A stretch of DNA of 64,000 nt from Enterobacter oligotrophicus (GTDB lineage Bacteria; Pseudomonadota; Gammaproteobacteria; Enterobacterales; Enterobacteriaceae), in contig NZ_AP019007.1 of assembly GCF_009176645.1 (NCBI RefSeq), positions 2,790,001 through 2,854,000 on the forward strand, in the 5' to 3' direction. The translations under genes were made by a program, and so were the position numbers. Of this stretch, positions 19,699-28,135 are shown piece after piece; positions within the stretch are counted from its first letter, which is position 1; each line of letters begins with the position of its first letter. The notes beneath the pieces are model-generated. The model was not told where the DNA came from, ran no database searches, and saw nothing but the letters and a program-made list of their open reading frames with translations.

Positions 19699-20471
19699 TA
19701 GTGGCTCCTCACGGCTTCGAGCCTGGCCAGGATTTCATTGGTCAGATTGAGGTAGTGATCGGGAATATTGTTCATCATCAACGAGATGCAGAGCAGGCCG
19801 AAGAGCATGCTGATAGGAAAACCCAGCGAGAACAGGTTCAGCGTGGGTGAGACGCGGTTAAGCAACCCAAAACCGCCCTGCACAATCAGCATGACAAAGG
19901 TTGTCGGGATGGCGATAAGCGTTGCGGAGGACATGATCCAGCCCAGGCTTTGCGCGATAAGCAGTAGCGTCGGTTTGTTAATCGCCTGGCCGATGGGCCA
20001 CCAGACAAAGCCCTTGTAGAGAATGGTCACCACCAGCAGATGCCCGTCCATCACGAAAAAGAGCAGCCCACAAAAGGTGTAGATCATCTGGGAAATCACC
20101 GTGGTCGAACTGCCGTTCACCGGGTCGTTCATCATTGCCATGCCGAGCCCCATATTCATCGAAAGAATATGTCCGGCGGTTTGCAGCGCGACAAACACCA
20201 ACTGCATCGCCATCCCAAACAGCATTCCCCACAGCAGTTGTTCACCCGTGAGGAGGAGCGTGCGCATCGAGAACAGCTCGTTCAGCAACACTTTTTCAGG
20301 CAGCATCGGCGTGATGATGACGGCCAGCGCCAGGGCGAGCACGGTTTTAATCCGACGGCTAAAGGCGCGGTTGTCCAGTACCGGGCAAAAGTGCAGAAAC
20401 GCCAGAATGCGAAAAAACGGGAAGACTAACGCCAGCAGAGGGTTAATCAGCGCATGAATATCGATGCCCAT
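19698..20471 (-). CDS. fliR: Lateral flagellar export protein FliR (LfiR)
   Basis: FliR is an integral membrane part of the export gate and forms a helical complex with FliP and FliQ. The 257-residue protein is almost entirely hydrophobic with about six helices. Family landmarks are the LSMNMGLGMAMMNDP segment near residues 103-117 and the C-terminal RVSPTLNLFSLGFPISMLFG. It lies six bases after fliQ in the same operon. Length is close to the usual 260. Confidence 0.95.
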   Translation of the reverse strand: MGIDIHALINPLLALVFPFFRILAFLHFCPVLDNRAFSRRIKTVLALALAVIITPMLPEKVLLNELFSMRTLLLTGEQLLWGMLFGMAMQLVFVALQTAGHILSMNMGLGMAMMNDPVNGSSTTVISQMIYTFCGLLFFVMDGHLLVVTILYKGFVWWPIGQAINKPTLLLIAQSLGWIMSSATLIAIPTTFVMLIVQGGFGLLNRVSPTLNLFSLGFPISMLFGLLCISLMMNNIPDHYLNLTNEILARLEAVRSH

Positions 20472-20477
20472 TGCCTG

Positions 20478-20750
20478 CTAACCCACCAGTGCCGCCGCCT
20501 GCTGAAAAATATTAACGGTGAAGTCGACCAGTTGGGTCAGCATCCATTTACCGCCAATAATCAAAACCGCCAGCGTCACCAGAAGGCGAGGCAGAAAGCT
20601 CAGGGTCTGTTCGTTAATTTGCGTTGTGGCCTGGAAAATACTGACGCACAGGCCGACAATCAGGCTGGGTACAATCGCGACAGCAGAGATAACCAGCACC
20701 AGTTTAATGCCGGTCGCCATGATGTCCCCGGCGATATCCATTGTGACCAC
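20478..20750 (-). CDS. fliQ: Lateral flagellar export protein FliQ (LfiQ)
   Basis: FliQ is a small two-helix membrane protein of the export gate. The 90-residue sequence has the typical LVISAVAIVPSLIVGLCVSIFQA-like first helix with the conserved GL-x-S-x-FQATTQI element, and a second helix near residues 52-72. It is two bases downstream of fliP. Length and order match other Flag-2 systems. Confidence 0.95.
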   Translation of the reverse strand: MVTMDIAGDIMATGIKLVLVISAVAIVPSLIVGLCVSIFQATTQINEQTLSFLPRLLVTLAVLIIGGKWMLTQLVDFTVNIFQQAAALVG

Positions 20751-20752
20751 AG

Positions 20753-21505
20753 CTATAGCCCCTGCACGCTTGAAGTGAGTGTACCGACGATGAGTGTCCA
20801 GCCGTCACACAGCACAAACAGCATCAGCTTGAACGGCAGCGAGACAATCAGCGGCGAAAGCATCATCATCCCCATTGCCATCAAAATACTGGCGACAATC
20901 AGGTCAATGACCAGGAAAGGGATGTAAATCATAAAGCCGATCTGGAAAGCCGTTTTCAGCTCGCTCAGCAGGTAGGCAGGCGTGACAACGGTTAAATCCT
21001 GCTCTTTCGGATCGCCCGTCACGCCCGCAATCGTCATCATTTGCGACATCGCTTTATTGCTGGTTTGCGCCAGCATAAAGTTTTTCAGCGGCACTTCGGC
21101 CTTACCAAACGCCTGCTTCATGGTGATTTCGTCATTCTGAAACGGCACGATGGCGTCCTGATAAATGGTGGTCCATACCGGGCGCATCACCAGCAGCGTA
21201 AGCGCCAGCGCGATCCCGGTAAGTATTTTATTGGGCGGGCTTTGTTGCAGACCGAGCGCCTGGCGCAGGATCGCCAGCACGATAATGAAGCGCGTAAAGC
21301 AGGTCATCATCATTAGCATCACCGGCAGCAGACCCAGCAGGGTCATCAGGATCAGGATTTCAATCTTGACGTTATAATCCTGGCCGCCGTCGGTGGTTGC
21401 CGAGCTGAACAGCGTAATGTCGCCATTGGCAGCCAGCAGTTGCGGGGAAAAGAGCAAACCGCCCAGCAGTAGCCAGGGCAGTGCGATGCGAAAACGCGCG
21501 ATCAT
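20753..21505 (-). CDS. fliP: Lateral flagellar export protein FliP (LfiP)
   Basis: FliP nucleates the export gate. The 250-residue protein has a signal peptide ending SPQLLAANG, as FliP usually does, then about four helices. The conserved FTRFIIVLAILRQALG segment is near residues 69-84 and LSPLIVSLPFKLMLFVL near the C-terminus. FliO, which helps FliP assemble in the primary system, is not present between fliN and fliP; the fliN stop overlaps the fliP start by four bases. Confidence 0.96.
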   Translation of the reverse strand: MIARFRIALPWLLLGGLLFSPQLLAANGDITLFSSATTDGGQDYNVKIEILILMTLLGLLPVMLMMMTCFTRFIIVLAILRQALGLQQSPPNKILTGIALALTLLVMRPVWTTIYQDAIVPFQNDEITMKQAFGKAEVPLKNFMLAQTSNKAMSQMMTIAGVTGDPKEQDLTVVTPAYLLSELKTAFQIGFMIYIPFLVIDLIVASILMAMGMMMLSPLIVSLPFKLMLFVLCDGWTLIVGTLTSSVQGL

Positions 21506-21903
21506 GGTGTCAGCTCGCCCAGCTCTTTGCTGTTGAACTCCAGAATACGCAGGCCGTACTTATCGTTCAGCACCACGGCTTCGGCTTTACCAAACAGAAT
21601 GCCGTTCACCTTGATGTCCAGAGGCTCGCCCGCCATTTTATCCAGTTCAATCACCGAGTCGTGGCCTACGGTCAGGAGGTCGGCCAGCGACACGTCAACG
21701 GAGGCGACTTCCAGCGTCAGCGTGACCGGAATGCGGCTAAACAGCGCCATTTTGCGCAGATCGTCAATGCCGGACGACGTTTCCGGTTCTGCCTGGAGAT
21801 CCAGACGAATATTGCCCTCCACGGTCTCTTCGCGCGGCATCTCTCCGAGATTCAGGTCGCCAAAATCCAGGGACTGGCTCAGGTCTTGTTGCTGATCACT
21901 CAT
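21502..21903 (-). CDS. fliN: Lateral flagellar C-ring protein FliN (LfiN)
   Basis: FliN forms the lower part of the motor C-ring and helps dock export cargo. The chosen start (MSDQQQDLSQS, complement of 21901-21903) gives 133 residues, the usual size. A longer open frame upstream only overlaps fliM. The SpoA/SURF1 domain occupies about residues 55-130: FSRIPVTLTLEVASVDVSLA, LDKMAGEPLDIKVNG and GLRILE. The start overlaps the fliM stop, which suggests coupling. Confidence 0.95.
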   Translation of the reverse strand: MSDQQQDLSQSLDFGDLNLGEMPREETVEGNIRLDLQAEPETSSGIDDLRKMALFSRIPVTLTLEVASVDVSLADLLTVGHDSVIELDKMAGEPLDIKVNGILFGKAEAVVLNDKYGLRILEFNSKELGELTP

Positions 21904-22777
21904 AATGCTTCTCAATGGTTCTGTCATTAAATTCACAGAGTAATAACTTGCCGCGATCTTCTGCGATTTTGGCGTCAAAAATCTGTTCTTTTCCGATATA
22001 TACCGGAACGCTTTCATTAATGTTTACGGGAATAATGTCGCCAGGCTTGATTTTCGCCAGTTGGGAAACTGTCAAATTGAGGCTGGCAACATGCCCGCTG
22101 AACTTCAGCGGCATGCTGTAAAACAGGCGTTCGATTTGCGACGGGGTCGGTGCTGCCTGACGACCCGCCTGCTGTTCTGTTTCAGGTGAGCGCAATGTGG
22201 CCAGCATTTGGTCCACGTGGGCGTTATCAAACAGCAGCGTGAAGCTGCCTTCCTCATACCCTTCCAGCGTGAACGTCACGCACCATGACCACTGGTTAAT
22301 CACGGTGGTGTTGTCGCTTTTAATCTCTATATTCTGGCCGAAGATCGCTTCGTCAATCAGGAGGCGCGTCAGATCCAGACCGATTTTATTTTTCAGCCTG
22401 TCTTCTGTTTTTGTGATCGGCTGATGAATATCCAGAGATTTATTACGGCTCTCTTTACCCAGCCCGTAATAGTCATGAAGAATTTGTAATAACAATGTAC
22501 GGTCAATATTAAATGCAATGGACCCGAACGGCGTTGAAAACAGCTGCGTGTTTTTATAGTTCTGATCGATAGCAAAGCTCATCGATTTTAAGGCAACGTT
22601 GACGCGAAGTTTTTTCAGGAAATAAATGCTCAAACGGGCATCGAAGATATCGAAGCTGTCATTCATCAATTTTGGCAGCTTATGCCACGGGCGGCCAAGT
22701 TTGCTCACATCGAGCTTTACCATATCGGGGAGCGCCTGACGTTGGTAGATTCTGATTCTCTGTGGAGCAACTGACAT
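21896..22777 (-). CDS. fliM: Lateral flagellar motor switch protein FliM (LfiM), lacking the CheY-binding N-terminus
   Basis: This is the first gene of the minus-strand export/switch operon. The 293-residue product has a FliM middle domain (about residues 25-205) and a C-terminal SpoA domain (about 220-290; KFSGHVASLNLTVSQLAKIKPGDIIPVN). It is about 40 residues shorter than primary FliM (334 in E. coli). The missing part is the N-terminal LSQ-x-EIDALL peptide that binds CheY-P; here the protein starts MSVAPQRIRIYQRQAL. The GGxG motif of the FliG-binding middle domain is also not obvious. Torque generation is expected, chemotactic switching less so. Confidence 0.93.
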   Translation of the reverse strand: MSVAPQRIRIYQRQALPDMVKLDVSKLGRPWHKLPKLMNDSFDIFDARLSIYFLKKLRVNVALKSMSFAIDQNYKNTQLFSTPFGSIAFNIDRTLLLQILHDYYGLGKESRNKSLDIHQPITKTEDRLKNKIGLDLTRLLIDEAIFGQNIEIKSDNTTVINQWSWCVTFTLEGYEEGSFTLLFDNAHVDQMLATLRSPETEQQAGRQAAPTPSQIERLFYSMPLKFSGHVASLNLTVSQLAKIKPGDIIPVNINESVPVYIGKEQIFDAKIAEDRGKLLLCEFNDRTIEKHYE

Positions 22778-23259
22778 AGGGTTTCCGCATAACGTTAGCC
22801 ATAAGCGCAGAAGGTTAACTCTTTCAGGGATTTGCTTATCGGCAGAAAAATATTTAAGTTTTGTTTAACCGTGTCGCTTTGTAAATGCGCCGGTTTACCG
22901 CTTCATAACGGCCCTGGCATGGAGGGCTTTATTAGGGATATGAATTAGACGCTGTTTATAGGTTATAATCAAGACGGTAAAGATTATTAATTCGTTATTT
23001 TGGGACGATTAATCATCATTAATATTTCCTCTAACCTATTGAAATATATGAATTAAGATTTTAATACCCATTAAAAACAAGACAATTCCTAACCTGCCGT
23101 TATAATGCGCAAAAGTCATGAGTTTCCGTAGTGTTTACGCATTCGGTTAATTCATTTTGTCCATATCGAATACTTGCCTTTTAATAATGCGCCAGCAATG
23201 GCGTAGCAGGCCCGTATGCGCTTCAGGCTAACAATTATCTTAAATGTTGGTGAGTTGTT
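22778..23259. other. Divergent control region between fliM and lafK
   Basis: These 482 AT-rich bases hold no gene. They must contain the promoters of both the fliM-flhA and the lafK-fliJ operons. No clean sigma-54 or sigma-28 promoter is visible; TGGCAT...GGGCTTT at 22916-22931 has the wrong spacing. The entry signal for the system therefore probably uses sigma-70 and an outside regulator. Confidence 0.5.
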
Positions 23260-24291
23260 ATGAGTATTGTTATTGAACATGAAGTCCGTAATGAAAATGG
23301 ATTTGTTGCCAGTGCGCCTGAAAGCGTAAATGTATTTTCATTAGCACGCCGTGTTGCCAAATATAATGTATCGGTACTTATTACAGGCGAGACGGGGACA
23401 GGTAAAGAGTGCGTTTCACGTTACATCCATGAAAATGCATTAGGTGCTGATGCACCGTATGTGGGTGTGAACTGTGCCGCCATTCCTGAAAGTATGCTGG
23501 AAGCGATTTTATTCGGCTACGAAAAAGGCGCATTTACCGGTGCGGTAACAGGCGTTGCCGGGAAATTTGAACAGGCAAACGGCGGAACGCTGCTGTTGGA
23601 TGAAATCGGTGATATGCCACTCGCGCTTCAGGCAAAATTATTGCGCGTGTTACAGGAGCAGGAAGTTGAGCGTCTGGGGAGCCATAAAAAAATCCCACTG
23701 GATATTCGTCTGGTTGCCTCCACCAATAAAGATTTGCAGCAGGAAATTGCGGAAGGGCGTTTTCGTCAGGATCTGTTTTACCGTATTTCGGTTGTTCCCA
23801 TTCATATTACCCCGCTGCGCGAACGCCGCCTGGACATTATCCCGATGGCATTGCGTTTTATCGCCAAATATAAAGCCTTTCACAAAGGCAATATTCGCTT
23901 AAGCGACGAAGCCCGCCATGCGCTGCTGGCCTATGACTGGCCGGGTAACGTCCGCGAACTGGAGAATGTCATTCAGCGCGGGATGATTCTGAGCAACGGC
24001 GAAGTGATCACTGCAAACGACTTTGGTTTGCCCGTTCCTGCGTCGCTGAGCCCCGTTTCGGCTGTTGAGTTGATGCCTGCCTACCGTGAACCACAGACGG
24101 CTCCGTCCGCCATTGGCAACGTTAAACTGCATGGCCGGATGGCAGAGTACCAGTACATCATCGAATTACTTAAGCGCCATAACGGCAATAAGTCCAAAAC
24201 GGCCGCTTTCCTGGGTATCACGCCGCGTGCTTTACGTTACCGACTCGCCGCAATGCGCGAGGAAGGTATCGATATCGAATGCTACTCATAA
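23260..24291 (+). CDS. lafK: Sigma-54-dependent flagellar master activator LafK, no receiver domain
   Basis: LafK is the enhancer-binding ATPase that switches on early lateral flagellar genes with RpoN. The 343-residue protein starts almost directly with the AAA+ domain. Walker A GETGTGKE is at about residues 43-50, the sigma-54 contact loop GAFTGA at 90-95, and GGTLLLDEIGDM (Walker B) near 108-119. A Fis-type helix-turn-helix ends the protein (KTAAFLGITPRALRYRL). There is no N-terminal receiver or FleQ-type domain. It heads the operon with fliE, 21 bases downstream. Two strong sigma-54 promoters elsewhere in the locus are its likely targets. Confidence 0.93.
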   Translation: MSIVIEHEVRNENGFVASAPESVNVFSLARRVAKYNVSVLITGETGTGKECVSRYIHENALGADAPYVGVNCAAIPESMLEAILFGYEKGAFTGAVTGVAGKFEQANGGTLLLDEIGDMPLALQAKLLRVLQEQEVERLGSHKKIPLDIRLVASTNKDLQQEIAEGRFRQDLFYRISVVPIHITPLRERRLDIIPMALRFIAKYKAFHKGNIRLSDEARHALLAYDWPGNVRELENVIQRGMILSNGEVITANDFGLPVPASLSPVSAVELMPAYREPQTAPSAIGNVKLHGRMAEYQYIIELLKRHNGNKSKTAAFLGITPRALRYRLAAMREEGIDIECYS

Positions 24292-24312
24292 CGCACGCAA
24301 GAGACTAACGAC

Positions 24313-24687
24313 ATGGACAAAATTAACGCTATCGGTATGTCAGCCAGCCAGCAGGCTATGCTGGACCGAATGCATACCACGGCTGCGGTGGCCTCTTCAG
24401 GTGCGCTGAGCCACTCCGCTTTTATCGCGCCGGGGGCGACCTTATCCGGCGTCACGGGCGCACATGAACTCTCCTTCTCGCAGGTCCTGAATAATGCCAT
24501 CGACAATGTTGATGGCCTGCAGCACGCCGCAGGAGCAAAACAAAAGGCCATTGAGCTGGGTCAGAGCGACGATCTGGCCGGGGCCATGATTGAATCGCAA
24601 AAAGCCAGCGTGGCCTTTTCCGCCATGATGCAGGTGCGTAACAAGCTCACCACTGCGCTTGACGAAGTGATGAATACTCCGCTGTAA
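24313..24687 (+). CDS. fliE: Flagellar MS ring-rod junction protein FliE (LfiE)
   Basis: FliE is the first exported protein and joins the MS ring to the proximal rod. The 124-residue sequence shows the FliE C-terminal region: SFSQVLNNAIDNVDGLQ near residues 56-72 and ESQKASVAFSAMMQVRNKL near 93-111, ending ALDEVMNTPL. The length is a little above the usual 104 because of an Ala/Ser-rich N-terminus. It starts 21 bases after lafK and ends nine bases before fliF. Confidence 0.93.
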   Translation: MDKINAIGMSASQQAMLDRMHTTAAVASSGALSHSAFIAPGATLSGVTGAHELSFSQVLNNAIDNVDGLQHAAGAKQKAIELGQSDDLAGAMIESQKASVAFSAMMQVRNKLTTALDEVMNTPL

Positions 24688-24696
24688 GGTTTCCTC

Positions 24697-26376
24697 GTGC
24701 TGACTAAGTTAAAAGAGACATTTTCTGCATTTCCCCTCCCGGCAGGCCGCCTGAAACCGCAATGGCTTATTGCGGCAGGCACCCTTTTGCTGACCGGGGC
24801 CATCGTATTTTCGCTCTGGCGCAGTAACCAGGGTTACGTTGCGCTGTACGGCAGTGAAGAAAAGCTGCCCGTGGCGCAGGTTGTTGAGGTGCTGGGGGCC
24901 GAATCGATTGCCTACCGCGTTAACCCGGACAACGGGCAAATTCTGATCCCGGAAGACAAACTGCCGCGGGCGCGTATGGCGCTGGCGGCAAAAGGGATTA
25001 CCGCCGTGATGCCGGACGGCTACGAGCTGATGGACAAGGAAGAGATGCTGGGCAGCAGCCAGTTTGTCCAGAACGTTCGCTACAAGCGCAGCCTTGAAGG
25101 CGAGCTGGCCCGCAGCATTATGGCGCTTGATCCGGTTGAGAACGCGCGCGTCCATCTGGGGCTGAGCGAGGCCAGCTCCTTTGTGATGACCAACAAACCG
25201 CAAAGCAGCGCGTCGGTGATGCTTCAACTGCGTTATGGCAAACATCTGGATGAGCAGCAGGTTGCGGCAATTGTACAACTGGTTGCCGGGAGCGTGCCTG
25301 GCATGCAGGCCGCCAGCGTGCGGGTGGTGGATCAGGCCGGGAATTTGCTGTCAGAAAACGGTCAACAGGGCAGCAGCAACATGGCGAACATTCGCCAGGG
25401 CCGCGATGTGATCGAACGTATCAAAAACGAAACCATCAACAATATTGCCGGTCTGTTAACCCCGCTGTTTGGCAGCGATAACTTCCGTATCAGCGTGACG
25501 CCCAGCGTCGACATGAGCAGCGTGGAAGAGACGCAGGAGCGCCTGGGCAAAGAGCCGCAAATCAGCGATGAGAACATCTCGCGGGAAAACACCACCAATG
25601 AACTGGCTATCGGGATACCGGGTTCACTGAGCAACCGTCCGGTTAACCAGCCTGCAGCACCGGTTACGCCACCGATGGCCGCGAATCAGCAGGCCGCACA
25701 GACTCAAACGCAAACCAGCACACCGAGTTCCCTCTCCAGCCGCAGCCAGGAGCAGCGTAAGTACGCCTTCGACCGCGATATTCGTCACATCCGCCATCCG
25801 GGTTACAAGCTCGAGAAACTGCGCGTGGCGGTGGCGTTAAACCAGGCTGCGCCTGCGCTTGCCAGCATGACGCCAGAGCAACTGACGGCACTGACAAGGC
25901 TGGTGGAAGATGCCGCAGGCATTGAAAAGTCGCGCGGCGATTCGCTTACCCTGGACAGGCTGGCCTTCGTGGAAAAAACCGTAGATGGCATGCCGGAACT
26001 GAAGTGGTGGCAAGACCCGAATATTCAGTACTGGGGGCAGAACGGCGGGATCGGCATGTTGATTTTACTCACGCTGCTGTTCGGTCTGCGTCCACTGGCA
26101 CAGCGCTATGGCCGTCGTGAACCGGCGGAGCTTGCCGCAATAGAGGGCTCTGCTCAGACCGAGGCTATCGAAAATAACATGGTGACGACTGAAGCGGGTC
26201 TGTCGGGGCTGCCAGGGCCAGCCTTCAATCAGGATGGGGAACTGCCACCGCAAAGTTCTGGCCTGGAAACTAAGGTGGAATACCTGCAAATGCTGGCGGA
26301 AAACGAAACTGAACGTATGGCCGAAGTATTGAAACAATGGATCAACAGCAATGAGCGAACTGACAGTAAGCAATAG
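24697..26376 (+). CDS. fliF: Flagellar MS-ring protein FliF (LfiF)
   Basis: FliF assembles the membrane-embedded MS ring. The 559-residue protein has an N-terminal helix (about residues 25-43), a large periplasmic part with ring-building motifs including the YscJ/FliF domain (NPDNGQILIPEDKLPRARM near 73-91), and a second membrane helix near residues 448-468. The C-terminal tail (about 525-559) is the FliG-binding segment. The start is GTG at 24697; no better ATG is nearby. The end overlaps fliG by 26 bases, so the two are probably translationally coupled. Confidence 0.95.
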   Translation: MLTKLKETFSAFPLPAGRLKPQWLIAAGTLLLTGAIVFSLWRSNQGYVALYGSEEKLPVAQVVEVLGAESIAYRVNPDNGQILIPEDKLPRARMALAAKGITAVMPDGYELMDKEEMLGSSQFVQNVRYKRSLEGELARSIMALDPVENARVHLGLSEASSFVMTNKPQSSASVMLQLRYGKHLDEQQVAAIVQLVAGSVPGMQAASVRVVDQAGNLLSENGQQGSSNMANIRQGRDVIERIKNETINNIAGLLTPLFGSDNFRISVTPSVDMSSVEETQERLGKEPQISDENISRENTTNELAIGIPGSLSNRPVNQPAAPVTPPMAANQQAAQTQTQTSTPSSLSSRSQEQRKYAFDRDIRHIRHPGYKLEKLRVAVALNQAAPALASMTPEQLTALTRLVEDAAGIEKSRGDSLTLDRLAFVEKTVDGMPELKWWQDPNIQYWGQNGGIGMLILLTLLFGLRPLAQRYGRREPAELAAIEGSAQTEAIENNMVTTEAGLSGLPGPAFNQDGELPPQSSGLETKVEYLQMLAENETERMAEVLKQWINSNERTDSKQ

Positions 26377-27385
26377 CAGTAAAGGTAGCGTAAAAACAGG
26401 GCGCAGCCGACTGGAACAGGCCGCCATTCTGTTGCTCAGCGTCGGTGAAGAAGCGGCGGCAAAAGTGATGCAGAAGATGAACCGCGATGAGGTGATCCTG
26501 CTGAGCGACACCATGGCGCGTCTGCACGGCGTGAAGGTCGACCACGCCCGCCACGCGATGAATAACTTCTTCGATGATTACCGCGAGCAGAGCGGGATCA
26601 ACGGTGCGTCACGCAGCTACCTGCGCGGCATTCTGGAGAAAGCGCTGGGGGGCGAAATTGCCAGCAGCGTAATTAACGGTATCTACGGCGATGAAATTCG
26701 TCACCGTATGGCACGTCTGCAGTGGGTGGATGTCCCGCAACTGGCAGCGCTGATTGAGCAGGAGCACCTTCAGCTTCAGGCGGTATTTCTGGCGTTTCTG
26801 CCGCCGGACGTGGCGGCGGGCGTGCTCAGTGCGCTCTCGCAGGAGCGTCAGGACGAAATCGTCTGGCGCATCGCACGTCTGGATGACGTCAACCGTGACG
26901 TCATTGACGAGCTGGACAGGCTGATTGAGCGCGGTGTGGCGGTGCTCTCCGAGCATGGCTCGAAAGTGATCGGTATTAAGCACGCCGCCAACATCGTTAA
27001 CCGCATTCCGGGCAACCAGCAGCAGCTGCTGGAACAGCTGCGTGAGCGTGATGCTGAAGTAGTGGATGAGCTGGAACAGGAAATGTACGAGTTCTTCATC
27101 CTCAGCCGCCAGACGCCTGCCACCCTGCAGCGCCTGATAGAAGAAATTGCCATTGAAGAGTGGGCGATTGCGCTCAAAGGCACCGAGCCGGTGCTGCGCC
27201 AGGCCATCTTCAACGTTATGCCTAAACGCCAGGTCACCCTGCTGCAATCCACCACTACGCGTCTGGGGCCTGTGCCGGTCAGCCGCGTTGACCATGTGCG
27301 TAAAGAGATCATGGCCACGGTGCGCCAGCTGGCAGAAGAGGGTGAAATTCAGGTGCAGCTGTTTGCCGAGCAGACCATGGAGTAA
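26351..27385 (+). CDS. fliG: Flagellar motor switch protein FliG (LfiG)
   Basis: FliG is the C-ring protein that contacts the stator and generates torque. The 344 residues give three ARM-like domains. The N-terminal part binds FliF (QAAILLLSVGEEAAAKVMQK near 20-39), the middle carries the family FLPPDVAAGVLSALS and EHGSKVIG segments, and the C-terminal domain (about 235-335) holds the torque helix with charged residues (IEEIAIEEWAIALKGTEP). The ATG at 26351 lies inside the end of fliF. Confidence 0.95.
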   Translation: MSELTVSNSSKGSVKTGRSRLEQAAILLLSVGEEAAAKVMQKMNRDEVILLSDTMARLHGVKVDHARHAMNNFFDDYREQSGINGASRSYLRGILEKALGGEIASSVINGIYGDEIRHRMARLQWVDVPQLAALIEQEHLQLQAVFLAFLPPDVAAGVLSALSQERQDEIVWRIARLDDVNRDVIDELDRLIERGVAVLSEHGSKVIGIKHAANIVNRIPGNQQQLLEQLRERDAEVVDELEQEMYEFFILSRQTPATLQRLIEEIAIEEWAIALKGTEPVLRQAIFNVMPKRQVTLLQSTTTRLGPVPVSRVDHVRKEIMATVRQLAEEGEIQVQLFAEQTME

Positions 27386-27388
27386 CCC

Positions 27389-28135
27389 ATGTATAAAAAA
27401 CAGAGCTTACCCCTGAGTGCACTGACCAATAGCCGTCAGGCGGTGATCAAGCCGCGTTTGCACAAATTCCCGCCGCTGCGTAAACGCCGCGTGGTGCAAG
27501 GACATCCTGAAGAAAGTACGCATGCCGTCGACGGGGCGGCCATTCAGGCGCAGCTTCAGCAAGGTTTTCAGGATGGCCTGAACAGCGGTTTTGCGCAGGG
27601 AATGGAAGAGGGCAAAGAAGAGGGATATCAGGAAGGGCTGCGCCTGGGTTTTGACGAGGGCGTGCGTAAAGGGCGCTCCGAGGGAAAAATGCAGGCGCGT
27701 CAGCAATTTCTGGAAGCCGCCCATCCTCTGGACAGCATTATCGCGTCGATGGAAGCGTTCATGGCGAACTATGAACAGCGCCGCCGCGAAGAGCTGCTGC
27801 AACTGGTGGAAAAAGTCACCCGCCAGGTGATTCGTTGCGAACTTTCCCTCCATCCGACACAAATTCTCACCCTGGTGGAAGAGGCGCTTAGCGCATTACC
27901 GCAGCAGCCGGAGCAGGTCAAAGTGCTGTTAAACAGCGACGAGCATCGCCGTATCAGCGAGGCGGAGCCTGAAAAAGTGGTGCACTGGGGGCTGACGGCC
28001 GATCCCGAACTGCCGCCCGGCGAGTGCCGCGTGATCACCAACACCACCGAAATGGACGTTGGATGCCAGCATCGCCTTGACCAGTGTATGGATGCCCTGA
28101 AAGCGAACCTGCTGCCGGAATCTCACGATGAGTGA
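27389..28135 (+). CDS. fliH: Flagellar export ATPase regulator FliH (LfiH)
   Basis: FliH is the stator-like partner of the FliI ATPase. The 248-residue protein has a basic N-terminus, a glycine-repeat helix typical of FliH (GMEEGKEEGYQEGLRLGFDE near residues 70-90, with GxxxG spacing), and a C-terminal domain (about 130-245) that binds FliI. It starts three bases after fliG and overlaps fliI by eight bases. Confidence 0.93.
   Translation: MYKKQSLPLSALTNSRQAVIKPRLHKFPPLRKRRVVQGHPEESTHAVDGAAIQAQLQQGFQDGLNSGFAQGMEEGKEEGYQEGLRLGFDEGVRKGRSEGKMQARQQFLEAAHPLDSIIASMEAFMANYEQRRREELLQLVEKVTRQVIRCELSLHPTQILTLVEEALSALPQQPEQVKVLLNSDEHRRISEAEPEKVVHWGLTADPELPPGECRVITNTTEMDVGCQHRLDQCMDALKANLLPESHDE

Noticed and set aside
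22916..22931. TGGCATGGAGGGCTTT as a sigma-54 promoter for lafK
   Set aside because: The GG to GC distance is two bases too short against the -24/-12 consensus.
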